Assembly: GCA_028291515.1 (NCBI GenBank)
Contig: JAQGHU010000044.1
Coordinates: forward strand, 100,879-164,878
Length of the DNA stretch: 64,000 bases
DNA from: Schlesneria sp.
GTDB lineage: Bacteria; Planctomycetota; Planctomycetia; Planctomycetales; Planctomycetaceae
Direction of reading: 5' to 3'
The notes beneath the pieces are model-generated. The model was given only the letters and a program-made list of their open reading frames with translations, was not told where the DNA came from and did not search any database. Of this stretch, positions 21,124 through 28,449 are shown piece by piece; position 1 is the stretch's first letter; every line of letters starts with the position of its first letter. The position numbers and the translations under genes were made by a program.

Positions 21124-21205
21124 TGTCGGTTAACGTGGCGCAGAGCCGTTGGCGGTTCATAGTGTTGGGGTGTTGATCGGAAGCCTGAGGTTGCTTGCGG
21201 AAAAT
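21124..21205 (+). repeat. Cassette-site repeat, type 1, copy C
   Basis: GTCGGTTAACG, GTTGGCGGTTCATAGTGTTG, GGTGTTGATCGGAAGCCTGA. Core well kept, the ACTTGACC arm largely lost. Confidence 0.65.
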
Positions 21206-21227
21206 TTGCCTTGTTGGTTCCACGGAA

Positions 21228-21512
21228 ATGGAAGAACTCGCGATACAACCATGCGATGGATTGATCATCCTAATTATGCGCGTTCGTGATCCCGACCGCC
21301 GCGAACAGGTCGTTGATCGCTTGACAGATATCGGGGCGGATCGCGTCGCCCAAAATGCCTTCGAACTGAGCACCGCGGACTGGGATGCTGGCCTTTGGGA
21401 CGATGAGGTTGAGTGGTTCTCGGATCTCCTGGAACTCACCCGCGACTCATTGATTGTATGGCGATTTACCGCGAACTCCTTTGTTCGATTCACTATTGGA
21501 GAAGGCGGTTAA
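21228..21512 (+). CDS. Array gene 4: small acidic hypothetical protein
   Basis: 94 residues from MEELAIQPCDGLIILIMRVR; the frame continues upstream only through a TTG at 21195 in repeat DNA. Acidic middle (TADWDAGLWDDEVEWFSDLL) with several Trp and a last strand WRFTANSFVRFTIGEGG. Soluble, cytoplasmic by composition, and similar in size and acidity to immunity proteins. No family recognised. Stop codon TAA is again followed by C (TTAAC). Confidence 0.6.
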   Translation: MEELAIQPCDGLIILIMRVRDPDRREQVVDRLTDIGADRVAQNAFELSTADWDAGLWDDEVEWFSDLLELTRDSLIVWRFTANSFVRFTIGEGG

Positions 21513-21599
21513 CTTCACCATGAATGCCACATCAAAGACCAGGCGGGCAATAGTTATACCTACCAAGGCACTGAGCTTGAGTGCTAGGCGGAAGAGGCG

Positions 21600-22013
21600 A
21601 TGATTCGGATTTCTTATTCAGACAAGCCGTTTCATGAACTCAACCTCGAAGGTTCAAATCTCGAGTTGAGTCAACTGCAAAGCGACATCGACCGATTCTG
21701 TGGAGCGGCAGAACCGTCTATCGAATTCGCTGCAGACTCCGATTTCGATCCTCATCCTTACACACATCGATTGTCACGACTTCGATTGTCAAAAAGCATC
21801 GACAAGCTCTTAGTTGCGGTGCAGCACGACTGCCTTATGATTTCTGGCCGGCCCGACCTTCTTGAACTATTTGCCACCAATCTTCCGTATGACGCACAGC
21901 ATACGTCAACAGTACCCTATCATGTCCACTTTCAGCACCTCGGTTGCGAGGATTACATCTCTGAGCAATCTCTCGATATCATTTTATCGCTGGCCAAGCA
22001 ATTGCTAACGTGA
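21600..22013 (+). CDS. Array gene 5: hypothetical protein, immunity-like
   Basis: 137 residues from MIRISYSDKPFHELNLEGSN, with GAAGAGG before the start. Acidic, soluble, with the layout of Imm-type proteins: N-terminal strand, central SKSIDKLLVAVQHDCLMISG, and an end HVHFQHLGCEDYISEQSLDI. Such proteins are often single cassettes. I cannot assign a family. The sequence GCTAACG at its stop begins type 2 repeat copy 2. Confidence 0.7.
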   Translation: MIRISYSDKPFHELNLEGSNLELSQLQSDIDRFCGAAEPSIEFAADSDFDPHPYTHRLSRLRLSKSIDKLLVAVQHDCLMISGRPDLLELFATNLPYDAQHTSTVPYHVHFQHLGCEDYISEQSLDIILSLAKQLLT

Positions 22014-22092
22014 CCCCAGTGAATGTAATACAGAGGTCGTTCCTGCATCGACTGGGGGTGACGAAGCATCGACCACAGTTACACCGCAGAGG
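22005..22092 (+). repeat. Cassette-site repeat, type 2, copy 2
   Basis: GCTAACGTGACC at the end of the previous gene, then CGTTCCTGCATCGACTGGGG, GTGACGAAGCATCGACCACA and GTTACACCGC. Matches 19786-19868. Confidence 0.7.
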
Positions 22093-22192
22093 TTTCGCGA
22101 AGACGCTCCAACCACCGGCCACCTCGACCGCGCGATGCCAGTTGCATGGGATGACTCGTTGAGTTTGGTGACTAATTTAAAGGCGGCCAGCA

Positions 22193-22882
22193 ATGCTTCG
22201 ATTGTTGCGACTTTCGCTGTGTGTGGGGATTGGACTGCTCTCGCTGTCGCATCAGGGGTTTGGTGATGAGTCGCCCTCTGAGAAGAAATTAGCCGAGAAA
22301 TATAAGGGCCTCATCGACCAACTCGCGAGCCCGAACAAAGTGCCGACAGTGGTGAATCGCGAAAGCGGTTCAGTGACGTTCCCCGCTGACTATGATGCGA
22401 AAACTCAGCTTCGCATTGAGACGGTACGCCAAGAGTTGTGCGATCATTTCCAGAAAGCGCTGCCTTTTCTGATCGAAGCAGTGGACGATAAGCGTTATTG
22501 CATGACCATCAGATGGGGTGAGGGACCGCAGGCGTACCATAATCGCTCGGTTGGCGAGATCTGTGACGACCTGATTCGATCTCATTTGGAAATCTATCGA
22601 GACAGCATTCGTTTCGCGGGGCCGGACCACTGGTATCGATATTCGTACGATGTTTCCAATGAATGGTGGCAGATGCGGAAAGGAAAGTCATTGGCCGAGC
22701 TTCAGATCGAGTCAATCAATTGGGCAATTGAGCTGCGTCAAGCAGAAGGTGAGGGTCGAGACGGAAAGAGAGCTGCCGCTGATATCGCCGCTCTCAAGAA
22801 GCTTCGAGACGGAATTGCTAGCACTCGAAAGCCGGTCAAAGGTGACGGGATGGAACGCATGGCGACGCCCAATAAGAAGTGA
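22193..22882 (+). CDS. Array gene 6: exported hypothetical protein
   Basis: 229 residues with a Sec signal peptide (LLRLSLCVGIGLLSLSHQGF, cleavage near FG-DES). The mature part is charged and helical: EKKLAEKYKGLIDQLASPNK, a central segment RYCMTIRWGEGPQAYHNRSV, then GEICDDLIRSHLEIYRD and a Lys/Arg tail. No enzyme motif seen. Preceded by type 2 copy 2 and followed by type 1 copy D. Confidence 0.75.
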   Translation: MLRLLRLSLCVGIGLLSLSHQGFGDESPSEKKLAEKYKGLIDQLASPNKVPTVVNRESGSVTFPADYDAKTQLRIETVRQELCDHFQKALPFLIEAVDDKRYCMTIRWGEGPQAYHNRSVGEICDDLIRSHLEIYRDSIRFAGPDHWYRYSYDVSNEWWQMRKGKSLAELQIESINWAIELRQAEGEGRDGKRAAADIAALKKLRDGIASTRKPVKGDGMERMATPNKK

Positions 22883-22896
22883 ATCGAACGCGGCAA

Positions 22897-22993
22897 ACGC
22901 TGAACGAAACGGTCGCCTTGACCAGCGGGTGTTGGCGGTTCAGAGTGTTGATCGGAAGCCCGTTGTCAATCTCGGGCAAGGCTGAGGGTGGTT
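22897..22993 (+). repeat. Cassette-site repeat, type 1, copy D
   Basis: GCTGAACGAAACGGTCGCCT, TGACCAGCGG, TGTTGGCGGTTCAGAGTGTT, GATCGGAAGCCCGTTGT, CGGGCAAGGC. GCCTTGACC and GGGCAAGGC form a clear inverted pair. Confidence 0.8.
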
Positions 22994-23015
22994 CGCATCA
23001 GTGGAGGTAGTTTGA

Positions 23016-23612
23016 ATGCCTACTGCGATGAAATCCGGGGCGGCAGCCAATGGCTCAGCCGGGAATGACGACAAGATCCTTCGCGAAGAGATCATCGAGT
23101 CTCAGAAGAGTCAGGCCGACTTCCTCAAATGGAAGCTGATTTCGGTTGCGGCTGTGGCGTCCGCCTCGCTCGGGTTCTCGTTGCCGAGCAACTCGGCGAC
23201 TGATAGTGCCAGGCTACTCCTCTGTCTGGTGCCATTAATCTGTTCGTACGTGGATCTCATCAGTCTGCACCTCATGATTCGCATCCTCACGATCGGCATC
23301 TTCTTGAAGCTGTCAGGAAACCAGTACGAGCGTTTCGTGTTCGAGGTACGCAAGTTGTCGGCAGCCAACCCTTTCGTGTTCGAGGCAGTGGCTCTGCACG
23401 GGTCGAGTCTGGTCTTCAACATCATTATCTTGGGTCTGGGATTTGGACTGCAGGGACCGAACTGGCCCCAGCACCTGCTGATGGCGTACATGGTGGCTGG
23501 CGGGTTGGGGGTCGGGGCAACAGTGTTATTGTGGGTCCAGTACGCCAGTCGGGCGAAAGAAGTCGTTCGCGAGGCAGAATTGGCGTTTCAGGCGAGTCAG
23601 AAAAGCATATAG
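23016..23612 (+). CDS. Array gene 7: membrane protein with about four helices
   Basis: 198 residues, start after GGAGGTAG. A charged N-terminus (about 1-40) precedes hydrophobic segments near 42-58 (LISVAAVASASLGFSLP), 66-95 (LLLCLVPLICSYVDLISLHL), 120-145 (LVFNIIILGLGFGLQGP) and 150-175 (LLMAYMVAGGLGVGATVLLW). No transporter signature; small orphan membrane proteins of this kind are common in cassette arrays. Confidence 0.75.
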   Translation: MPTAMKSGAAANGSAGNDDKILREEIIESQKSQADFLKWKLISVAAVASASLGFSLPSNSATDSARLLLCLVPLICSYVDLISLHLMIRILTIGIFLKLSGNQYERFVFEVRKLSAANPFVFEAVALHGSSLVFNIIILGLGFGLQGPNWPQHLLMAYMVAGGLGVGATVLLWVQYASRAKEVVREAELAFQASQKSI

Positions 23613-23696
23613 GTCTTATTTGATGGTACGACCACATGTAAAACGGCATCGGCGGCCGATTGGAAGAGCAATTCGGTGTGCGGAGGACGACCACTG

Positions 23697-24719
23697 ATGA
23701 CATTCCGACGATGGTTCGACAACCTGATGCCGATGAAATCAGCGAAATATGGCACTGCCTCAGATTGGGCGGCCGCTCATTTTCCAGCGGATCAACGTGA
23801 CATCGCGGCTCGTATTGCCGAGATCCTGGTCAACCAACTGAACGTCAGGTTTGACGAACTTGATGGAACCACGCAGTTTATCAAAGATCTGCGCATGGAC
23901 GACCATGAACCGGGTGAAGTTGTGGCCGCGGTCGAGAGTGCATTTGAAGTCTCGCTGCCTGCTAAAGACACAGCGTCGATGGAAACGGTTGCGGATCTTG
24001 TGCGGTACGTCGCCGGCTCGCAGTTGCATGCCACTTGCCTAGCCTGCATGCGGCAGGTCCGAGTTCCTGTTTCTGAACGCGGGCGAATCGTCGACTGCCC
24101 AAACTGCTACGGTTTGGTCGATGTCCCTGAACATGATCCACTGCCTGACAAAGTCGCGTCGATTGAGAATACGCTGCCAATCCCCGTCGATGAACTGATC
24201 CTTCGACGAGTGAAATATGGCGACAAGTCTGATCTGTTCGAAATCTATTCCCACCCGGACGTGGTGCGCTATCAGCTGTTTGAAGCTTGGACCTTGGAAC
24301 AAGCAGAGTGGTTGGTCTGCTCTCAATACGAAATCAAGGCGGGTGATCCCGGTGTTCCATTCTTTTTGGTCGCCGTATACGTCCCTGATGACAAGGTCAT
24401 CGGCGACTGCCAACTGACGATCAGTAGTGCGCCCGATCGACAAGGTGAAATTGGTTTTGCGCTGAACCCCAATTATGGCGGGCGGGGACTGGCGACCAAA
24501 ATGGTGGGCACGGCGCTTGGATTCGCGTTCAATCACCTCGACTTGCATCGGATCATCGCCTCGGTTGATGTCCGCAACGAACCGTCATGGCGATTGATGG
24601 AGCGGGTCGGAATGCGGCGGGAGGCCCATTTTATCCACCGCAATTTCGTGAACGGAGAATGGATCGATGACTATGTCTACGCCATCCTGGACGAGGAATG
24701 GCGGGCCAGAAATAGTTAA
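23697..24719 (+). CDS. Array gene 8: ACP-like / zinc-ribbon / GNAT acetyltransferase fusion
   Basis: 340 residues from MTFRRWFDNLMPMK, with CGGAGGAC upstream; the GTG at 23676 is less likely. Residues about 20-105 match an acyl carrier protein in layout (ARIAEILVNQLNVRFDELDG, TQFIKDLRMDDHEPGEVVAA, FEVSLPAKDTASMETVADLV), but the phosphopantetheine serine of DSL is Asp69. Residues 112-140 hold two CxxC pairs (CLACMRQ, CPNCYG). Residues about 165-335 are a RimJ-type GNAT (GEIGFALNPNYGGRGLATKM, RVGMRREAHFIHRNF) that would acetylate an amine from acetyl-CoA. The domain order is unusual; substrate unknown. Confidence 0.8.
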   Translation: MTFRRWFDNLMPMKSAKYGTASDWAAAHFPADQRDIAARIAEILVNQLNVRFDELDGTTQFIKDLRMDDHEPGEVVAAVESAFEVSLPAKDTASMETVADLVRYVAGSQLHATCLACMRQVRVPVSERGRIVDCPNCYGLVDVPEHDPLPDKVASIENTLPIPVDELILRRVKYGDKSDLFEIYSHPDVVRYQLFEAWTLEQAEWLVCSQYEIKAGDPGVPFFLVAVYVPDDKVIGDCQLTISSAPDRQGEIGFALNPNYGGRGLATKMVGTALGFAFNHLDLHRIIASVDVRNEPSWRLMERVGMRREAHFIHRNFVNGEWIDDYVYAILDEEWRARNS

Positions 24720-24793
24720 AGGAGCCGCTAGTGCGTCTTTCATCCGTGCTGAGTGTGGCGGTGACCGAGTGGAACAATCTGAGGACCCGGAAC

Positions 24794-25246
24794 ATGCGAC
24801 TCTCTGACTATGCTTGCTTGACCGTACTGCTGCTTGTGGGATGCGATGCGTTTGGAAACGGCCCGAGGCCACTTTCGAAGACCGCCGCTCTCGATGTCTA
24901 CATCGTATCTCCCACGAAGACTCCAACTGCCAAGGTGGTTGTCCAGCCCGGTACCAAAGGCCCGGTCTATCTGGTGACGCCGCCGTTCATTTCTGCGGTC
25001 GATGTGGAATCGGTTCAGCGGTCCAAGGACAGCAATCAGTCGCCATCGCTCAGCGTCAGGCTGACTCCCGCTGGCGCCACGAAAATGGCGAATGCGACCG
25101 CCAATGCTGTGGGAACCCAGGTGGCATTTCTGGTGAACGGCTCGCTGGTTTTCATGCCCACGGTGCGAGACCCCATCGCGGGGCAGTTCGTGATTACAGG
25201 AACGAATGATTTTGAACGGTTGTTCGAGCAGCTCACGAAGAATTGA
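24794..25246 (+). CDS. Array gene 9: lipoprotein resembling the SecDF P1 head domain
   Basis: 150 residues from MRLSDYACLTVLLLVGCDAF, a clean lipobox (LLVGC). The C-terminal half (SLSVRLTPAGATKMANATAN ... TQVAFLVNGSLVFMPTVRDP ... TNDFERLFEQL) follows the pattern of the SecDF periplasmic P1 head domain (FTPEGA...N.G..LA.VLDG.V..AP.I...I). Free-standing forms with a lipid anchor occur in several phyla; role unknown. The frame runs upstream to 24731, but the lipoprotein start at 24794 is clearly the better one. Copy E follows. Confidence 0.75.
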   Translation: MRLSDYACLTVLLLVGCDAFGNGPRPLSKTAALDVYIVSPTKTPTAKVVVQPGTKGPVYLVTPPFISAVDVESVQRSKDSNQSPSLSVRLTPAGATKMANATANAVGTQVAFLVNGSLVFMPTVRDPIAGQFVITGTNDFERLFEQLTKN

Positions 25247-25250
25247 TCGT

Positions 25251-25322
25251 CGCGGTCTACTTGACCAGCAGTTGGTGGTGGGGCAGAGTGTTGATCGAGG
25301 GCAGGTTATTGGGACGTTAGGC
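25251..25322 (+). repeat. Cassette-site repeat, type 1, copy E
   Basis: CGCGGTCTACTTGACCAGCA, GTTGGTGGTGGGGCAGAGTG, TTGATCGAGGGCAGGTTATT, GGGACGTTAGGC. Ends with GTTAGGC (25316-25322), an exact fit to the integron crossover core GTTRRRY. The middle is shortened. Confidence 0.8.
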
Positions 25323-25358
25323 TCCATCGGCTACTGTCACTTTTCTGGGGAGACTGCA

Positions 25359-25726
25359 ATGAAATTTATGATCCTCGTCAAATCGAACCCGAGCCTTGAG
25401 AAAAGCATTGATGCGATGAGCGATTCGGCGTCCAGGAGTCGATGGCCGCGATGGGAGCATTTAACGAAGAGCTGAAGAAGGCCGGCGTGATGCAGGACTG
25501 CGACGGTCTGCGTCCGAGCCGCGAAGGCAAGCGGGTGCGTTTCGACGGCGAATCGCGCAGTGTTGTCGATGGGCCATTCCAGGGTGACTTGGTCGCGGGG
25601 TATTGGATTTGGGAGTTGCCCAGCATCGAAGACGCTGTGGCCTGGGTCAAGCGTTGCCCGAATCCGATGCCTGCGCCTTCGGAGATCGAGATTCGGCCCT
25701 TCTGGACGTTCGATGCCGACGATTGA
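25359..25726 (+). pseudogene. Array gene 10: YCII-related (DGPF) domain protein, frameshifted
   Basis: First frame MKFMILVKSNPSLEKSIDAM, then after a single shift near 25425-25440 the second frame AAMGAFNEELKKAGVMQDCD, GKRVRFDGESRSVVDGPFQG, AGYWIWELPSIEDAVAWVKR and CPNPMPAPSEIEIRPFW. This is the full YCII/DGPF pattern of about 120 residues, a small dimeric alpha/beta-barrel of unknown reaction. Neither frame alone encodes a whole domain. YCII genes are common in integron cassettes. Confidence 0.7.
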
Positions 25727-25727
25727 T

Positions 25728-25782
25728 TTGCGGCAGATTCGACTGTGGACGACGAAGTCGATCAGAGTTACCCCCGGCGCGA
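25728..25782 (+). repeat. Cassette-site repeat, type 2, copy 3 (short)
   Basis: CAGATTCGACTGTGGACGAC, GAAGTCGATCAGAGTTACCC. Shorter and more divergent than the copies at 19786 and 22005, in the same place relative to the genes. Confidence 0.5.
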
Positions 25783-25792
25783 GAGGGCGAAC

Positions 25793-26092
25793 GTGTATGA
25801 CATCCGAGGCAATGTTGTCGCCGGGATTGCTGTGGTGGTGGCCGGCGCCGGGCTGCTGCGGTGCGTGAAGCCGCCTACGGTCAAGGCGACTCGTCGTTTC
25901 TGGATTCCGATCGTGGCATTGATCTCTGGGCCCGTCGTGACATTGGGCTACTGCATCCTGGATGCCAACTCCATTTCACCGGGCAGCTACACACAACCTG
26001 GCGATTTCGCGGCGACAGCGATTCCGGTGACGATTGTGGGAATTGTCGCTGGTGTGTTTGGAGCCGCAGTTCTCTGGCTGGCTGATCGCTGA
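25793..26092 (+). CDS. Array gene 11: small membrane protein
   Basis: 99 residues from a GTG at 25793 with GAGAGGG in front; the upstream GTG at 25745 lies in repeat DNA. Three hydrophobic segments: VVAGIAVVVAGAGLL, RFWIPIVALISGPVVTLGYC and PVTIVGIVAGVFGAAVLWLA. No family recognised. Confidence 0.6.
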   Translation: MYDIRGNVVAGIAVVVAGAGLLRCVKPPTVKATRRFWIPIVALISGPVVTLGYCILDANSISPGSYTQPGDFAATAIPVTIVGIVAGVFGAAVLWLADR

Positions 26093-26162
26093 GTAAGTCT
26101 ATCATCAATTGCGGCACGTTCCTTTTTCGTTTGGCGGAGCAGGCAAATCGGTGAAGACTCAC

Positions 26163-26588
26163 ATGCTAGTTCTTGTCCCATACGATGTGCCGGGATCTGG
26201 TCTCACCGAAGCGGTCTTGGGTCGACTCGAACAACACCGCCGGGTTGAATCCGACGAATCACCACGACGCGGCCGATTCGACTACCTCGTAGGAGCGTTT
26301 GGGAAAACGTTGAACGACCCCGTCGCCGAGGGACGATTGCCAGGGAAGGAACGCCGTTCATGGTCCGGAAACGTCTGTGACAAATCTCGTGTTCCTCCCG
26401 ACTTTGTGCCCGGCGCGTTGGTCACGTTAGACGGGACCTGGCACGACCTGAGTGATTTTGGCTGGCGAATGGTTGACGAAGCAAGTGCTGCGAACCAAGA
26501 CTCACTGGCACGATGGAGTGCTCACTACAGAGCTATGCTGGCTGCCGCACCTGATTGCTGGGTACTCGAAGTTTGGGCGCACTCATAG
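26163..26588 (+). CDS. Array gene 12: hypothetical soluble protein
   Basis: 141 residues from MLVLVPYDVPGSGLTEAVLG; a GTG at 26151 and TTG at 26109 are alternative starts. The region FDYLVGAFGKTLNDPV, then VTLDGTWHDLSDFGW and APDCWVLEVWAHS at the end, resembles short phage- and plasmid-associated proteins that I remember only as uncharacterised. No catalytic motif seen. Followed by copy F. Confidence 0.65.
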   Translation: MLVLVPYDVPGSGLTEAVLGRLEQHRRVESDESPRRGRFDYLVGAFGKTLNDPVAEGRLPGKERRSWSGNVCDKSRVPPDFVPGALVTLDGTWHDLSDFGWRMVDEASAANQDSLARWSAHYRAMLAAAPDCWVLEVWAHS

Positions 26589-26600
26589 TATAGATGCGGG

Positions 26601-26698
26601 ACGAGTCGGTCAGCTTGACTCGCCGTCGGTGGCGGTTCAGAGTGCTGGCGTGCTGATTGGAAGCCCCTGACGGCGGCCAAGTCAGGTGAACGTTCGGT
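26601..26698 (+). repeat. Cassette-site repeat, type 1, copy F
   Basis: ACGAGTCGGTCAGCTTGACT, CGGTGGCGGTTCAGAGTGCT, GATTGGAAGCCCCTGA, GGCGGCCAAGT, AACGTTCGG. Complete 98-base form with outer (GACG/ CGTTCGG) and inner (GCTTGAC / GCCAAGT) sites. Confidence 0.8.
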
Positions 26699-26715
26699 GG
26701 CGGAAGGAACTGCGG

Positions 26716-27030
26716 ATGCGCTGGTATCACTACATTGCCTACTTTTTCGGTGGCGCGTTTCTGGTGAACGCGATTCCCCATTTCGTGAGTGGCGTCATGG
26801 GGCATCCGTTTCAGAGCCCGTTTGCGACGCCACCAGGCGAAGGGCTATCGTCAGCGTGGGTCAACGTCCTGTGGGGCTCGACGAACTTCGTCTTCGCGTA
26901 CTTGCTACTGGGGCGGGTCGGGAGTTTCGAATTTCGCCGTTGGCTTCATATCCTCCTCGCAGGCGTGGGCGGACTGGCGATGGCGCTACAGCTCTCGCTC
27001 CATTTTGGACGCTTCCATGGCGGGCTATAA
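26716..27030 (+). CDS. Array gene 13: small membrane protein
   Basis: 104 residues from MRWYHYIAYFFGGAFLVNAI; GGAAGGA lies upstream, so the GTG at 26686 is not needed. Three hydrophobic helices (residues about 5-25, 45-70 NVLWGSTNFVFAYLLLGRVG, 76-98 WLHILLAGVGGLAMALQLSL). Similar small three-helix proteins with an HF-SGVMG motif are frequent in soil bacteria and in cassettes. Function unknown. Confidence 0.7.
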   Translation: MRWYHYIAYFFGGAFLVNAIPHFVSGVMGHPFQSPFATPPGEGLSSAWVNVLWGSTNFVFAYLLLGRVGSFEFRRWLHILLAGVGGLAMALQLSLHFGRFHGGL

Positions 27031-27240
27031 AGTGAACGCAGTTGATATCGTTCTCACGCTACTGAGCCTAAAAGGGGAAGGGTTTCATTTATTGGTTGCT
27101 AACAACAATGGGCTCGTCTACTTTTCCCGTTGCCAAATTGAAACGCAGAGAGGGCGAAGGGCGCAGAGAAGAGGATCGATCGTGGAAGACTTGAAGATGG
27201 GAATGGAGAGAGGAATTCACCTCGAATCGAACGAATTCGA
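27031..27240. other. Non-coding stretch with repeat remnants
   Basis: Contains GTTGCTAACAACAATGGG at about 27095-27115, which resembles the 5' core of an attC site, then GAAACGCAGAGAGGGCGAAG of the CGCAGAG palindrome class (27138-27170). No gene seen. Confidence 0.4.
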
Positions 27241-27335
27241 ATGAGGCGGTCGACTTGATCTCGTAGTAGCTGGCAATTGAGAGTATGGTTGGAGGCCAGT
27301 CATTGATTGCGGGCAAGTTACCTTGAACGTTTCGG
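27241..27335 (+). repeat. Cassette-site repeat, type 1, copy G
   Basis: GAGGCGGTCGACTTGATC, TAGCTGGCAATTGAGAGTAT, GGTTGGAGGCCAG, TTGCGGGCAAGTTACC, GAACGTTTCGGC. Inner pair CGACTTGA / GGGCAAGT and outer CGTT preserved. Confidence 0.75.
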
Positions 27336-27357
27336 CAATGTGCAACGAGAAGAACCT

Positions 27358-27762
27358 ATGGCCAAAATGCCCAAGTGGAAGGCTCTGAAGAATATCGCGA
27401 TATTGCTCGAAGAGGGCGACGGGTCTTGGGAGGATGAGCGCTGGTCGCCGATTCTCTTGACCGTGATGTCAGGAACCGAGCTTGACGGAAGAGCGATTCC
27501 GATCGCGTGGCAGATAGAGTTTGATCCATCTGACGAGGAATTCGAAGCAGCCAACGCAAAGCTGGAGGAGATGGAAATCGACCCGGACGGCTATGGTTGG
27601 GGAGAGTTCATTCGCAAGGCTGTCGGCAAAACCGATCCGGTGTTGGCAACACGGCTTCATCTTGACGACTGTGAAACGGATACGTGTGTGATCTGGGTGG
27701 AATCGGACGACGATTGTCGAGTGCTCGTCGAGAGCACGTGGAATCTCGTCTTCAACAAATGA
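27358..27762 (+). CDS. Array gene 14: acidic hypothetical protein, immunity-like
   Basis: 134 residues from MAKMPKWKALKNIAILLEEG. Strongly acidic (EFDPSDEEFEAANAKLEEME, LHLDDCETDTCVIWVESDDD), soluble and single-domain. The composition and size are those of bacterial immunity proteins, but I assign no family. The frame continues upstream to a TTG at 27307 inside copy G; ATG 27358 is preferred. Confidence 0.65.
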   Translation: MAKMPKWKALKNIAILLEEGDGSWEDERWSPILLTVMSGTELDGRAIPIAWQIEFDPSDEEFEAANAKLEEMEIDPDGYGWGEFIRKAVGKTDPVLATRLHLDDCETDTCVIWVESDDDCRVLVESTWNLVFNK

Positions 27763-27780
27763 CTGTGTCGCCTCGGTCGT

Positions 27781-27870
27781 ACGAACGAGTCGGTCAATTT
27801 GATCGGTAGTTATTGACGATTCAGAGTGTCGGCGAACTGATTGGAAGGCCGCCTGTGAGTGAGGGCATCG
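27781..27870 (+). repeat. Cassette-site repeat, type 1, copy H (last)
   Basis: ACGAACGAGTCGGTCAATTT, GATCGGTAGTTATTGACGAT, TCAGAGTGTCGGCGAACTGA, TTGGAAGGCCGCC. Last copy; its 3' part overlaps the end of the minus-strand gene at 27821, which may mark the end of the array. Confidence 0.7.
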
Positions 27871-28321
27871 GTGGGGCGGCACTCGCGGGACGGCTTGTGG
27901 CTGAGTTCGCTGGTGGTCGCATGGTGCGGGTCAGCAATCCATAGGTGAGTACAAAATAGGTGGGGGCCGAGACGAGGAAGGCAATCAGCAGTCCCATTAA
28001 TGATGCGGCCAAGCCTCCTGCGATGTCAGCAGTCGTCAGAGTCATGTCTGGAGACATCGCGATGACGGACAACGACGCTGCTGAACCCTTGATCCATCCG
28101 CAGATACTGATGAGGCAGGGTAGCGGCAACAGGATCAGGTAGGCCGCCAAGACTGAGGCTGGACGTTGTGATGCGATGAGATAACAGGCCCCCGCAAAAA
28201 TGGCTGCGGCGGAAAGAAGTACCAATAGCGATGACATCGATCCTTGAGTACTTAGGATCCATCCCAGTTGAGACATGGGGGGACTTGCCTGACCGAGAAT
28301 TGGGGTCATGGTGAATTGCAT
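27821..28321 (-). CDS. Membrane protein with a Ser/Pro-rich end, function unknown
   Basis: 166 residues from MQFTMTPILGQASPPMSQLG, with AAGGCAG 6 bases upstream; the longer start at 28390 has no support. Four hydrophobic segments: LLVLLSAAAIFAGACYLIAS, VLAAYLILLPLPCLISICGW, AASLSVIA... and MGLLIAFLVSAPTYFVLTYG. The topology (helix, helix pair around a small polar loop) is loosely like the MotA/TolQ-type proteins of planctomycetes. It is the only minus-strand gene bordering the array. Confidence 0.6.
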   Translation of the reverse strand: MQFTMTPILGQASPPMSQLGWILSTQGSMSSLLVLLSAAAIFAGACYLIASQRPASVLAAYLILLPLPCLISICGWIKGSAASLSVIAMSPDMTLTTADIAGGLAASLMGLLIAFLVSAPTYFVLTYGLLTRTMRPPANSATSRPASAAPPMPSLTGGLPISSPTL

Positions 28322-28449
28322 CGTTGGCTGCCTTCGAGAAAGGACAGAGGAGAAGTGGAGTTCAAAGCTTGATCTAACAATACATAACATTCAATATAAT
28401 TTTGCCCAATTGACGAAGGATTCGATCAACATGCCAATCAGGCTCGCTC

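Noticed and set aside
19281..27870. CRISPR array interpretation of the regularly spaced repeats
   Set aside because: Spacing is 0.3-2.5 kb with genes between, repeats are imperfect and longer than CRISPR repeats, and no cas genes are present.
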